Positions 55,205-63,707 are shown, numbered from the stretch's first letter. The stretch: DNA of 64,000 nucleotides from Phycisphaerae bacterium (GCA_022180725.1 BQMO01000021.1:1-64000); one strand, 5' to 3'. Translations and numbers: made by a program. Notes: generated from the sequence alone by a model not told the origin.

Positions 55205-56470
55205 TCAATGACCGCTTCCTTCGATGACCACGGTCGCCGCTTCCATGATCTGCATGCCCCCCACCTCGTCCCGTTCCTCGGGCGCCTTGGGCAGCCGTTC
55301 CTTCTGCCCCGGCGTCAGCAACGACTTGAACCGCTCGCTCGTCTTCTCGTCAAGTTCCCGACGGGCCTTGCGAGCCTCCTTCAGCGGCTCGGGCTCATCG
55401 CCCATCGAGATCCGCATCACGCCCGCCGGCGTCGCGAAGGCCCCGTCCTGCGACGAAACTTCCGACTCCCGGATCGCCGCGGCCCAGCGATCGTTCACGG
55501 TCGCGAGGTCGCGTTCGTATTGCGCCTTGATCGACGCCAGCGCCTCGCGCTGCTCGCTGGAAAGGTCCGTCAGGGCCAGTGCCCCGTTCAACTCGCGCGC
55601 CACCCCGCTCGTCCGGTACACCCTCGGAAAACTGCGCTTCTTCAGTTCCTCGTCGAAGGCGGCCCGCACGCCCTCGGGGAGCGCGTCGGCGATCCGCCGC
55701 GCATGCCGCGTATTCACGTCCTGCACGCGCTTGCTCGCCTCCCTCCCCGATTCCATCGCCTTCTGCATCTTCTCCATCGACTTCTGCTGATCGCCGGGGT
55801 TGGCCATCGGACGTAGGCCGTCCACGTCGGCCTTGATCGCGAGTTTGGCCTCCAGCGCGCGGTCCAGGTCCGCCTCGTACTCATCGAGCGCCGGCGCCAC
55901 CCCCTGTCGCGCCGCCTCGTCGAGTTTCAGCCCCGCGACCACCTCGACCAGGTCCACGCCCTCGCCGCTCAGCGTGGCTTCGCGCAGCCCCACCTCGCGC
56001 CGACGCATCCGCTCGACCCGCTCCCACTGCGCTTCCTGGGCGGGGGTCAGCAACGCCCTCAAGTCCGCGAACAGCGCTTTCTCCAACCGCTGCGACGTCT
56101 CGCGGAACTCCGTTTCAACCTTCGGCATCCGCTCCATGAACACGGTGTGATCGCCCGTATCATCCGCGGAACGGCGCATCTCCTCGAACGCCGCACGCCG
56201 TGTCTTCTGCGCGGCTTCCATCGCCGCGACATACCCCTCGTGAATGGCCCGCGCGGTTTCCTGCGTTTCGCTATCCCACCCGACCACCTCCCCATACCGC
56301 TCGAGGCTGCGCTTGGAGACCTGGGCCGAGCCGCCCGGCCCACCACCGATCGCCCGAACCGACATCACGCGCTGCTGGGCATGGGTGAAGGGCAGTGGCC
56401 CCATCGCCAGCATGATCCCCGCCGCCGCGAACCCTGCGAATCCACGCCGCACTGTCATTCCACGTGCCAT
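55205..56470 (-). CDS. Exported helical LTxxQ-repeat protein (paralogue B)
   Basis: A 421-residue exported protein related to paralogue A. It has a signal peptide ending near THA (about residue 31), then long charged helices with LLTPAQEAQWERVERMRRRE, ALTDLSSEQREALASI and SLLTPGQKERLPK. SFPRVYRTS lies at the same relative place as in A. It shares with A the short tail element EARKAR-ELDEK. The gene lies 135 bases upstream of A on the same strand, and a terminator at 56574-56605 separates it from paralogue C, so A and B are a likely transcript together. No enzyme motif. Confidence 0.7.
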   Translation of the reverse strand: MARGMTVRRGFAGFAAAGIMLAMGPLPFTHAQQRVMSVRAIGGGPGGSAQVSKRSLERYGEVVGWDSETQETARAIHEGYVAAMEAAQKTRRAAFEEMRRSADDTGDHTVFMERMPKVETEFRETSQRLEKALFADLRALLTPAQEAQWERVERMRRREVGLREATLSGEGVDLVEVVAGLKLDEAARQGVAPALDEYEADLDRALEAKLAIKADVDGLRPMANPGDQQKSMEKMQKAMESGREASKRVQDVNTRHARRIADALPEGVRAAFDEELKKRSFPRVYRTSGVARELNGALALTDLSSEQREALASIKAQYERDLATVNDRWAAAIRESEVSSQDGAFATPAGVMRISMGDEPEPLKEARKARRELDEKTSERFKSLLTPGQKERLPKAPEERDEVGGMQIMEAATVVIEGSGH

Positions 56471-56573
56471 CGGGTAACCTCCGATCGTCGGGTGTGTTCA
56501 GACTTCAAATCGCCCACTCCCGTTGTGATGCATCCGCGTGCGGCTTCCGTCATCCCCCCGCGTGATTCCGTAC

Positions 56574-56605
56574 AAAAGACAGACCGAGCACTCGCCCGGT
56601 CTGTC
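56574..56605 (-). terminator. Minus-strand terminator after paralogue C
   Basis: GACAGACCG and CGGTCTGTC (56578-56586 and 56597-56605) form a perfect 9-base stem with a 10-base loop; on the minus strand the stem is followed by TTTT (56574-56577). It lies 37 bases after the stop of paralogue C and separates it from paralogue B. Confidence 0.88.
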
Positions 56606-56641
56606 GCCCTCCGAGGGTCAGGAACCACGTGAGGGGGTGAA

Positions 56642-57955
56642 TCAGTTGCGATCGTTGCCCTGCTGACGCCGGCGCGGGCCGCCCTCGTCCCCGCCGAAGT
56701 TGCCCCGGCCACGGTTCTCATCGCCCCGGGGAAGTTTCGCGGCTTGCTCGGGGGTCAGGACCTTGCGCAGCCCTTCCATGCCCGACTCGTTGAGTTCACG
56801 CTTCTCCGTCCGCGCGGTCGCGATCTCGGTAGGTTCCTCGCCCCGCCCGCCGAAGCGCTGCATGATCGCCCCGATCGTCGCGGTGTTCTCCTGCTCTTCC
56901 TGCGCCCGGGCCAGCCGATCATTCACGGCGCCGAGGCCGCGCGATACGCGCTCGCGGATCGCCCGGATGCTCTCCCGCTGCGACTCGGTCAGATCATCAA
57001 AATTCAGCGCCGCCGCGATGCCCCGCTCCACCGGCGTCTCGCGATACACGTCGGGGAAACTCGCCCGCTTGACCGCCAACTCGAACTCCGCGCGACGCTC
57101 TTCGGGCAACGTCTCGGCTACCTGACGGGCAAACTTCTTGTTCACGTCCTTCACCTTGATTCCCGCTTCGCGTCCCTTCTCCAGCAGCTTCTGCATCGCC
57201 TCCATGTTGCCGGCCCCCCGGGCGTCCATCATCCCCGTCATGGCTTCTTCATACGCCGTGTTCCTCGCGGTCAGCGCCCGGTCCAGTTCCACGTCATACT
57301 CGCTCAGAACCGCATCCACCGGCTGGCGTTCCGAAGGCCCCAGCCGCAGCGCGTCGACCACATCGAACAGGTTGACACGCTCGCCGGACATCACGCCCCG
57401 ACGGACGCCCGATTCACGCCGTACGGCCCGTTCAAACGCCGGCCACTTCTCGGCCTGGGCGGGGGTCAGCAGACTCTTCACGTCGGCGAACATCCCGTCG
57501 TCTAGTTTCTTCCGTTCCGTTCGCATCGTCTCCGTGGCCTTGCGCATCTCGTCGCGCACTTCCGGGTCGCGGAAGTCCGCGCCGCTGCTGCGGATCTCCT
57601 CCATCGTCTCCCGCATCTTTTCGCCCTGTTGACGAATCGCGCTCTGGTACCCCTCCACCAGCGCCGCCGCCGCCTCCTTCTGGTCGTCGGTCAGCCCGAG
57701 GATCGCGGAATATCGATCCAGTTGCCGACCCGAGAGGGCCGGGCCCATCCAGGCGTCGCGCATCCCGCCCATCCCCCCGCCGAACATCCCACCCGGCCCG
57801 CCCCCCATGCCGCCGGGGCCTCGGCCTCCGCCCCGCCCGCCTTCGGGCTGCGCCTGGGCATGGGTAGCCCACGCGAGCGGGGCGACAGCCCCCGCCGCCA
57901 CGACAACACCGACCACCATCCGACCCATGACCGACGAGAGGTTCGTGTTCTTCAC
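56642..57955 (-). CDS. Exported helical LTxxQ-repeat protein (paralogue C)
   Basis: Third member of the family, 437 residues from GTG 57955, which has GGAGA seven bases upstream. The signal peptide ends near AQA, then a glycine/methionine-rich segment (GGRGPGGMGGGPGGMFG). The helical part has LGLTDDQKEAAAAL, LLTPAQAEKWPAFER, FDDLTESQRESIRAI and VLTPEQAAKLPR. SFPDVYRET corresponds to SFPRVYRE in A. It ends in a basic glycine-rich tail. It is on its own transcript or with the 58.1-kb lipoprotein gene, whose end is 111 bases upstream, and is closed by the terminator at 56574-56605. Of the three it is the most divergent. Confidence 0.7.
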   Translation of the reverse strand: MKNTNLSSVMGRMVVGVVVAAGAVAPLAWATHAQAQPEGGRGGGRGPGGMGGGPGGMFGGGMGGMRDAWMGPALSGRQLDRYSAILGLTDDQKEAAAALVEGYQSAIRQQGEKMRETMEEIRSSGADFRDPEVRDEMRKATETMRTERKKLDDGMFADVKSLLTPAQAEKWPAFERAVRRESGVRRGVMSGERVNLFDVVDALRLGPSERQPVDAVLSEYDVELDRALTARNTAYEEAMTGMMDARGAGNMEAMQKLLEKGREAGIKVKDVNKKFARQVAETLPEERRAEFELAVKRASFPDVYRETPVERGIAAALNFDDLTESQRESIRAIRERVSRGLGAVNDRLARAQEEQENTATIGAIMQRFGGRGEEPTEIATARTEKRELNESGMEGLRKVLTPEQAAKLPRGDENRGRGNFGGDEGGPRRRQQGNDRN

Positions 57956-58066
57956 TGCATTTCTCCGGTAAGCGGCTTCCAGTCCGTGGATTCTCCCCGA
58001 GGCGTACATCCGCCCAACGTCTTACGCGCGGGGGTATTGCCTCGTTTCACCAGGATTCGCGTTCGC

Positions 58067-59506
58067 CTAGTTTCCGCCGGAACGGATCGTCCCCAAGTCC
58101 ACCACCACTCCCTCCGGCTGGTAGTAATCCACCCCCAGTTCGCCCTCACGAACCGCCGTCAACACGACACAGGCCCGCCCGTACCGCGCGGCGTACTCCA
58201 GGTCCTGCGGGCTTGGTCCCGCATACTCCTGCTGCCGCCAGTTCTGAGCGTGGAAGTGAAAGTGCGCCAACGAGTAGGTGCTCGCGGCGATCATCTCGGG
58301 AGAGGCCACGAAGGTACTGTCCCCAGCGCGCTCGCTTGGTCGGGGCATGTGGAGCACCACTTTGACCGCCGTACCGACGGCCTCAATAACCCCGCCGTAC
58401 TCGGTCGTCGAGTCCTTGCGGTCGAGTTCCGCCTGGCGGAGCAGGGCGTCGGGAACCCCCGGCGAGCGAATCACGGAGTCGAGCACGAGCGCCTGGAGCA
58501 CGTCGCCCCATGCGAGGCGTGGCTCGATCTGCTCCAGCCGATCACGCGGCCTGCGATCCTGGGTTTCGACAGTGCGCGAGAAAAACTCACGCCCACGCAG
58601 CCGACCTCTCAACTCCTCGATCAGGTCCGAACGCGTTTTCGAGAGCCAGGCCGGCTGATTCCGGCTCGCCCACCGCAGCGACTCGGCGTGGCGGAGTTCG
58701 AGGGTCTCACCGGCGGGCACCAACGCCGCGGCCTGAGTCGCCTCACGCCACCATGACCCGCTCTTGGGGTCCTGCCGGATCGTGAGCAGCCATTGAACCT
58801 CCTTGCTCGAGCGGGGCATGGCACGCAGATCGCGTCGGGCCGCGTCCATCGCGGCGATGATCTCGTCGCCTTCACGAGAGAATCCCGTCAACCACGCCCG
58901 CCTTGCCGTTCCCGTCGGGTCGAATCGATGGACCACGTCCCAGGCGTCCAACCGCTCTTCCGTGACCGTGCCCGAGGCAAACACGTCGAACGCGATGCGG
59001 GGCACCTCCATCCCGGGCCGCAGGCGTGCCAGCGCGGCCCGCTCGGCCCGGTCCTTGTCCTCCACGCCCTTCACCGGCCGCACGTAACTCCGCAGAATGG
59101 CGCCCTCGAACTCGTGCCATCCGCCCGCCGACGCCGCTTCGCAGATCGTGAGCACCACCTCGCGTGAGCGCTCCTTCGGGAGCAGTCGCCGCGCGGTGTC
59201 CTTGGCGCGCAAGGTTGTGTCGCCACCGGCCTCGAACAACGCCCGGATGGCCCCGGAACGCAGCGACGGGTGCTCCATCGGGTCCCACGCGATCTTGTCG
59301 AGGGCGAGATACGTCGCGGACATCAGGCTTTCGTTCCCGTCGCTCTGGCGAACCGCCGCGGGGATCGCCTCGATACGGACCCGCGGATTGAGTTTCGCAT
59401 CCGCAACATCGGCCAGCGCATTGCCCGACGGGGTGTACGCACGCCCGGCACAGCCGACCCCGAGCAGCCCCGATACGACAACAACAACCCAGAACGATTC
59501 CTTCAT
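58067..59506 (-). CDS. Large lipoprotein with HxH...SxxD motif
   Basis: A 479-residue lipoprotein: hydrophobic leader with LLGVGC (cysteine at residue 19), then a mainly helical body of about 350 residues with HEAT-like pairs. The C-terminal roughly 80 residues contain HFHFHAQNW, a further GPSPQDLEYA and a VLTAVREGELGVDYY strand. The HxH followed by SxxD order resembles a JAMM/MPN metalloprotease site but the spacing is longer than usual, so this may be chance. The gene lies upstream of the three LTxxQ paralogues on the same strand, and diverges from the NifU-domain gene. Function unknown. Confidence 0.6.
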   Translation of the reverse strand: MKESFWVVVVVSGLLGVGCAGRAYTPSGNALADVADAKLNPRVRIEAIPAAVRQSDGNESLMSATYLALDKIAWDPMEHPSLRSGAIRALFEAGGDTTLRAKDTARRLLPKERSREVVLTICEAASAGGWHEFEGAILRSYVRPVKGVEDKDRAERAALARLRPGMEVPRIAFDVFASGTVTEERLDAWDVVHRFDPTGTARRAWLTGFSREGDEIIAAMDAARRDLRAMPRSSKEVQWLLTIRQDPKSGSWWREATQAAALVPAGETLELRHAESLRWASRNQPAWLSKTRSDLIEELRGRLRGREFFSRTVETQDRRPRDRLEQIEPRLAWGDVLQALVLDSVIRSPGVPDALLRQAELDRKDSTTEYGGVIEAVGTAVKVVLHMPRPSERAGDSTFVASPEMIAASTYSLAHFHFHAQNWRQQEYAGPSPQDLEYAARYGRACVVLTAVREGELGVDYYQPEGVVVDLGTIRSGGN

Positions 59507-59577
59507 ACCCGAGTGTACACGCGACCCCGCCGCACCCGTACGAACCCCCGTCCCGCGAGACTACTACACTCTCCATC

Positions 59578-59829
59578 ATGCCCGCCTCTCCGGCGCCCAG
59601 TTCACTCCACGACCGCGTGCAGCGTGTGTTGTCGCAGGTCCGCCCCGCGGTGCAATCTGACGGGGGGGACTTGGAACTCGTCCAGATCACCCCGGACGGC
59701 GTGGTGCAGATCCGGCTGCACGGCGCGTGCATCGACTGCCCGTCGAGCCACCTGACGCTCCGGGTTGGCATCGAACGCAATCTCCGGGCGCATGTCCCCG
59801 AGATCCGGGCAGTCCAAGCCGTGGACTGA
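59578..59829 (+). CDS. NifU C-terminal-domain Fe-S carrier protein
   Basis: An 83-residue single-domain NFU protein. The characteristic VQSDGGDLELV opening is followed by C51-I-D-C54 (CxxC), which binds the transient [4Fe-4S] cluster, and a VGIERNLRAHVPEI helix. Such small NFU proteins deliver clusters to target enzymes. There is no N-terminal or A-type extension. It is alone; the cysteine desulfurase family gene at 16-17 kb may be a partner in the cell but is not linked. The promoter was not found in the 70 bases upstream. Confidence 0.92.
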   Translation: MPASPAPSSLHDRVQRVLSQVRPAVQSDGGDLELVQITPDGVVQIRLHGACIDCPSSHLTLRVGIERNLRAHVPEIRAVQAVD

Positions 59830-59946
59830 CCTGGCCGTTCACTCCTTCGCGAGACGGGCGTTGGTTTCGCCCAAGTCATTGAACACTAACATCTTGCGTA
59901 CTGTGGATGAACGGTGGATTTCGTTATGAAAGTGAGCGGATTGGCT

Positions 59947-59974
59947 TTCACGTCCTATCGCGGCATGGTATAAA
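59947..59974 (+). promoter_or_regulatory. Sigma-70-like promoter for csrA
   Basis: TTCACG (59947-59952) and TATAAA (59969-59974) are separated by 16 bases; a TGG before the -10 box adds an extended -10 character. Transcription would start near 59981, giving a leader of about 55 bases that contains CCAGGACGGGAG, a GGA-type sequence overlapping the Shine-Dalgarno, a place where CsrA could bind its own mRNA. Confidence 0.6.
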
Positions 59975-60035
59975 GGCGGCCGGTGGCTCCGCGTGAGGGA
60001 ACGCGGGGTGGTGGGTCCAGGACGGGAGTCGTTCC

Positions 60036-60257
60036 ATGCTTGTCATCACCAGGCGCGAGGGTGAGGAAGTCGTCATCGGCGACCCGAAGAACCCGATCGG
60101 GGTTGTCCGGATCGCCTCGGTGAAGGGCGAGCGCGTGAGAATCGCCTTTGATTTTCCACGCGACATCGAGATCAACCGGCGCGAGATCGCGGATCAGATC
60201 GTGCAAGCCCCGCCGGAAGTTCTGGCGACCATCAAGCAGGGCGCCGTCGCGCAATAG
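60036..60257 (+). CDS. csrA: Carbon storage regulator CsrA
   Basis: Small RNA-binding post-transcriptional regulator. The 73-residue chain starts MLVITRREGEEVVIGD, a standard CsrA opening with the first RNA-binding arginine. It has VRIASVKGERVRIAFDFPRDIEINRREI, the second binding region, and a short C-terminal tail. CsrA binds GGA-containing hairpins near start codons and changes translation or mRNA stability. The start ATG follows a GGGAG site. Flagellar genes and FliW, frequent partners of CsrA, are not here, so the targets are unknown. It converges on ndk. Confidence 0.95.
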   Translation: MLVITRREGEEVVIGDPKNPIGVVRIASVKGERVRIAFDFPRDIEINRREIADQIVQAPPEVLATIKQGAVAQ

Positions 60258-60267
60258 AATCGCAAGG

Positions 60268-60287
60268 GGCGACTGCGTCTGGTCGCC
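60268..60287. terminator. Possible bidirectional terminator between csrA and ndk
   Basis: GGCGAC and GTCGCC (60268-60273 and 60282-60287) form a 6-base stem with an 8-base loop between two convergent genes. T tracts on either side are poor, so it may be only a weak terminator. Confidence 0.4.
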
Positions 60288-60291
60288 AGCC

Positions 60292-60762
60292 TTACTCCGG
60301 CTTGCCGCCCGACATGTCGTACACCCAGGCTTCGCTCGCCCGTGGCCAGTTCAGCACTTCGCCGGTCGCGAAGAAGAGTTTCAGTTCGCGCTCGGCGGCC
60401 TCGGGGCTGTCGCTGCCGTGAATGAGGTTGAATGAGTTGCTGACCCCGAAGTCCCCGCGGATGGTGCCGGGGTTCGCCTTGCTCCCGAAGGTGGCGCCCA
60501 TCATGCCGCGGGCAATGGCGATGGCGCCGTTGCCGCGGAGGGCCAGCACGAGCACGGGGGAACTGGTCATGAACCGGACCAGCCCGTCGTAAAAGCCCTT
60601 GCCTTTGTGCGCCTCGTAGTGGGTCGCGGCGAGCTGCGGGGAAATCTGCATCATCTTGCAGCCGACGACCTGCAGGCCCTTATCCTCGAATCGGCTGATG
60701 ATGCGGCCCATCAGGCCGCGCTGCACGGCGTCGGGCTTGAGAATAATCAACGTCGTTTCCAT
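60292..60762 (-). CDS. ndk: Nucleoside diphosphate kinase
   Basis: Transfers phosphate from ATP to other nucleoside diphosphates by a phosphohistidine intermediate. The 156-residue protein has TLIILKPDAVQRGLMG at its start, the active histidine H115 in NLIHGSDS, and the conserved GATFGSKANPGTIRGDFG just before it. Length is typical of bacterial NDKs. ATG 60762 is the start because GGAGG is five bases upstream; 27 more bases in the frame lead to an upstream ATG without such a site. Ends about 35 bases from csrA on the opposite strand. Confidence 0.97.
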   Translation of the reverse strand: METTLIILKPDAVQRGLMGRIISRFEDKGLQVVGCKMMQISPQLAATHYEAHKGKGFYDGLVRFMTSSPVLVLALRGNGAIAIARGMMGATFGSKANPGTIRGDFGVSNSFNLIHGSDSPEAAERELKLFFATGEVLNWPRASEAWVYDMSGGKPE

Positions 60763-60921
60763 GCGAACCTCCGTCATTTCAGGGGGCAAGCATAGGCGGC
60801 GCGGCCGAAGAATTCGGGCCTTCCGAGGGGAATCGGGGCCAGGATTCCTCTATAGTGCCGAACTCGTCGTCACCACGAGCCGAACAACTCCCCGCACCCT
60901 GAACACGGAGAACTCCGCACG

Positions 60922-62271
60922 ATGCGATTGACCATGGTCGGCACCGGGTATGTCGGGCTTGTCACGGGCGTGTGCTTTGCCAACACCGGCAATCATGTCA
61001 CCTGCCTCGACGTGGACCCCGGCAAGATCGAGAAACTTCGCCAGGGGCAGTGCCCGATCTACGAGCCGGGGCTGGAGGAACTCCTCGAGCGCAACATCGC
61101 CGCGAAGCGACTGACGTTCACGCTGGATGCGAAAGCGGCGTACCGCGACGCCGACATGATCTTCATCTGCGTCGGCACGCCCTCGGACGAAAAAGGGCAC
61201 ACGGACCTGCGGTACGTGCTCGGGGCGGCGGACGACATCGCGGACGTGCTGAAGTCGCTCGGGCCGACCCAGAAGCCCAAGGTCGTGGTGATGAAGTCCA
61301 CCGTGCCGGTGGGGACGACGCACGCGGTGCGCGACCGCATCCGCGAGCGGGTCGGGCCGGGCATTCCCTTCGCCGTCGCGGACAACCCGGAGTTCCTGAA
61401 GGAAGGGGCGGCCATCGACGACTTCAACAAACCCGACCGGGTGGTGGTCGGGGCGGACGAGGACTGGGTCGGGCAGGCGATGCGCGACCTGTACGACCCG
61501 TTCGTGCGCAACGGGCACCCGATCTACGTCATGGATGTTCGCTCGGCGGAGATGGTGAAGTACGCAAGCAACAACTTCCTGGCGACGAAGATCTCGTTCA
61601 TCAACGAGATGGCCAACCTGTGCGAGGCCTACGGGGCCGACATCAACCGCGTCCGCGAAGGCATGTGCTCGGACAAGCGGATCGGGAACGCGTTTTTGTA
61701 CCCGGGGCTGGGGTACGGGGGGTCGTGCTTCCCGAAGGACACGCTGGCGTGCATCATGATGGGCGACAGGGCGGGAATCGAGGCGTCGCTCTCGAAATCC
61801 GTTCACGCGGTCAACCAGCGGCAGCGTGACCGTTTCTTCGACAAGGTCGTTGCGCATTTCGGGGGCAAAGCGACGGCGTTGCAGGGCAAGCGCCTGGCCT
61901 TCTGGGGCATCGCGTTCAAGCCGCGCACCGACGACATCCGCGAGGCCCCGGCGCTGACGCTGATCCGCAAGGCCGCCGGGTTCGGCGCCACCTGTATCGC
62001 GTTCGACCCGGTCGCCAACGACAACGCCCGGGCCGACCTTGGCCCCGCGGCCACGATCGTGGAGGACATGTACGCGGCCCTCGACGGGGCCGATGCCCTG
62101 GTTATCTCGACGGACTGGGACGAGTTCAAAAGCCCCGACTACGCCCGGGTCAAGGGCCTTCTGAAATCGCCGGTGATCTTCGACGGGCGCAACCTGTACC
62201 GCAGCGCCACCATGCGTCAGCACGGGTTTACGTACTACTCCGTCGGTCGTGCCCCGGTGAAGCCGGCCTGA
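60922..62271 (+). CDS. UDP-glucose 6-dehydrogenase
   Basis: NAD-dependent enzyme that oxidises UDP-glucose to UDP-glucuronate for polysaccharide and capsule precursors. Rossmann start VGTGYVGLVTG (residues 6-16), catalytic C269 in GYGGSCFPKDT, and the UDP-binding C-terminal part GIAFKPRTDDIREAPAL are all present. At 449 residues it is a normal length for Ugd/TuaD-type enzymes. UDP-ManNAc dehydrogenases share this fold but the motifs fit UGD better. The promoter region (60763-60921) is shared with ndk in the other direction. The stop codon lies inside a hairpin (62262-62279). The next gene starts 27 bases downstream. Confidence 0.93.
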   Translation: MRLTMVGTGYVGLVTGVCFANTGNHVTCLDVDPGKIEKLRQGQCPIYEPGLEELLERNIAAKRLTFTLDAKAAYRDADMIFICVGTPSDEKGHTDLRYVLGAADDIADVLKSLGPTQKPKVVVMKSTVPVGTTHAVRDRIRERVGPGIPFAVADNPEFLKEGAAIDDFNKPDRVVVGADEDWVGQAMRDLYDPFVRNGHPIYVMDVRSAEMVKYASNNFLATKISFINEMANLCEAYGADINRVREGMCSDKRIGNAFLYPGLGYGGSCFPKDTLACIMMGDRAGIEASLSKSVHAVNQRQRDRFFDKVVAHFGGKATALQGKRLAFWGIAFKPRTDDIREAPALTLIRKAAGFGATCIAFDPVANDNARADLGPAATIVEDMYAALDGADALVISTDWDEFKSPDYARVKGLLKSPVIFDGRNLYRSATMRQHGFTYYSVGRAPVKPA

Positions 62272-62279
62272 CGGCCGGC
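62262..62279. other. Hairpin over the ugd stop codon
   Basis: GCCGGCC and GGCCGGC form a 7-base stem with loop TGAC; the loop carries the stop codon TGA (62269-62271) of the UDP-glucose dehydrogenase gene. No T tract follows. It could slow ribosomes or RNase at the gene junction, or be a chance effect of high GC. Confidence 0.45.
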
Positions 62280-62298
62280 GAAGTTGGCGGGTCCGAGC

Positions 62299-63081
62299 GT
62301 GACACCGAACGTCACCGTACAACAAGGCGACTGGCTCGACCTTGCACGAGGTCTGCCCGCGCACTCGATCGACCTGCTCTACACCGACCCGCCGTTCAAC
62401 ACCGGGCGCACCCACGCGACGCCCCCGAACGCGCACCGGCGCAACGACCGGGGAAGGATTCCGACGGCGTTTCACGACCGCTGGCCGGACATGACGGCGT
62501 ACATCTCCTGGCTTCGAGTACGCCTTGAGGCCACGCTGCCCGCGATGAAACCCACGGCAAACGTCCTGGTGCACGGCGATCAGCGTGCCTCGCACCATAT
62601 CCGTCTGATGCTCGACGATCTGCTCGGGGCCGACCGGTTCGTGAATCACCTGATCTGGCACTACGGCCTGGGCGGGTCCTCGCCCCGGTCCTTTGCCCGC
62701 AAGCACGACGACATCCTGTATTACTGCCTTGAACCCTCGCGGTACTACTTCGAGGCGCCCCGCGTGCCGGCGACGAGCAACAGGCTTCGCGGGCACACCA
62801 AAAAGGCTACGGACGTGCTGAACATTCCCTCGCTCAACAACATGGCCTCGGAGCGAACGGGGTACCCGACGCAGAAGCCCCTGGCCCTGCTGGAACTGCT
62901 GATCGGCGCGATGTGTCCGCCCGGGGGGCGCGTGCTGGACCCCACGTGCGGATCGGGCACGACGCTGGTCGCCGCGGCGCGCCTGGGGCGCAAGGCCGTC
63001 GGGTTCGATGTCAACCCCGTGGCGGTGCGGACGGCGCATCGCCGCCTGGCGGCTGAGACGTCAGCCCGCGGCCTCCACTAG
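62299..63081 (+). CDS. Solitary DNA methyltransferase (N6-adenine/N4-cytosine type, beta class)
   Basis: A 260-residue site-specific DNA methyltransferase. The catalytic motif TDPPFNTG (residues 29-36) comes before the SAM-binding DPTCGSGTT (about 214), which is the beta-class order. DPPF is typical of N6-adenine methyltransferases; the YPTQKP motif X is also present. A target-recognition region lies between the two (about residues 60-180). There is no restriction nuclease gene next to it, so it may be an orphan regulator or a remnant of a restriction system. Start GTG 62299 is used; TTG 62284 in the same frame is possible. Confidence 0.9.
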   Translation: MTPNVTVQQGDWLDLARGLPAHSIDLLYTDPPFNTGRTHATPPNAHRRNDRGRIPTAFHDRWPDMTAYISWLRVRLEATLPAMKPTANVLVHGDQRASHHIRLMLDDLLGADRFVNHLIWHYGLGGSSPRSFARKHDDILYYCLEPSRYYFEAPRVPATSNRLRGHTKKATDVLNIPSLNNMASERTGYPTQKPLALLELLIGAMCPPGGRVLDPTCGSGTTLVAAARLGRKAVGFDVNPVAVRTAHRRLAAETSARGLH

Positions 63082-63092
63082 ACTCTCCCCGC

Positions 63093-63707
63093 ATGCGCCG
63101 GCTGGCCTCCCTCTACGACTACCGCATCGTCAACGTGAACGTGAACATTCTGCTCGCGGGCGCTATCGCCCTGGGCATCACCGTCGCGGTCATGCACACG
63201 CTTGAAGCCACCGGTCTGCTCGCGCGGCTCATCGCGTCGGTCGGGGAGCACCACTTCGTCGTGCGGGGGTACGAACTGCACGGGGAGAAGTTCGTGGTGC
63301 AGGGGCTGACCTTCATCGTCGACCTGGTGGCGGATGTGGCGGTGTACTACGGGCTGCACTGGCTGGCCAACCACATGCCACGGAAGCATGTCCGCCCGCG
63401 GAACGCCTACACCAACCTCTCGTTCATGCGCGACGCTTCGCTCGTGCAGTTCGAGCGGGCGCTGATCTCGCCCGTGCTGTACGTCGCCGCCCTGGGGCTG
63501 CAATCCAAGCTGCACCACGACGGACACCCGATCGCTTTCGCCACAGCGGTCGGGTTCACCGTCGGGATTGTTCTCTCCCGCGCCCTGCATACGCTCTGGA
63601 TGCTCCGGGCGGAGCGCAAGGCCGGGGTCACGTCCGCGGCGGATATCGTGGGGCCGGACCCGAACCCGCCGCGTGACCCCGCCCAACCACCCGCCTCGCG
63701 TTCGTGA
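63093..63707 (+). CDS. Membrane protein of unknown function
   Basis: A 204-residue protein with about three or four hydrophobic segments (about residues 18-35, 72-90, 128-145 and 152-170), basic ends and some histidines on the loops (HTLEATG, EHHFVVRGYELHG, SKLHHDGHP). It starts 11 bases after the methyltransferase gene end and is probably co-transcribed. No family is recognised. It could be an uncharacterised integral-membrane enzyme or a structural protein. Confidence 0.65.
   Translation: MRRLASLYDYRIVNVNVNILLAGAIALGITVAVMHTLEATGLLARLIASVGEHHFVVRGYELHGEKFVVQGLTFIVDLVADVAVYYGLHWLANHMPRKHVRPRNAYTNLSFMRDASLVQFERALISPVLYVAALGLQSKLHHDGHPIAFATAVGFTVGIVLSRALHTLWMLRAERKAGVTSAADIVGPDPNPPRDPAQPPASRS

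Noticed and set aside
60850..63039. A 729-codon minus-strand frame over ugd and the methyltransferase
   Set aside because: Overlaps two genes with complete catalytic motifs; no domain of its own.
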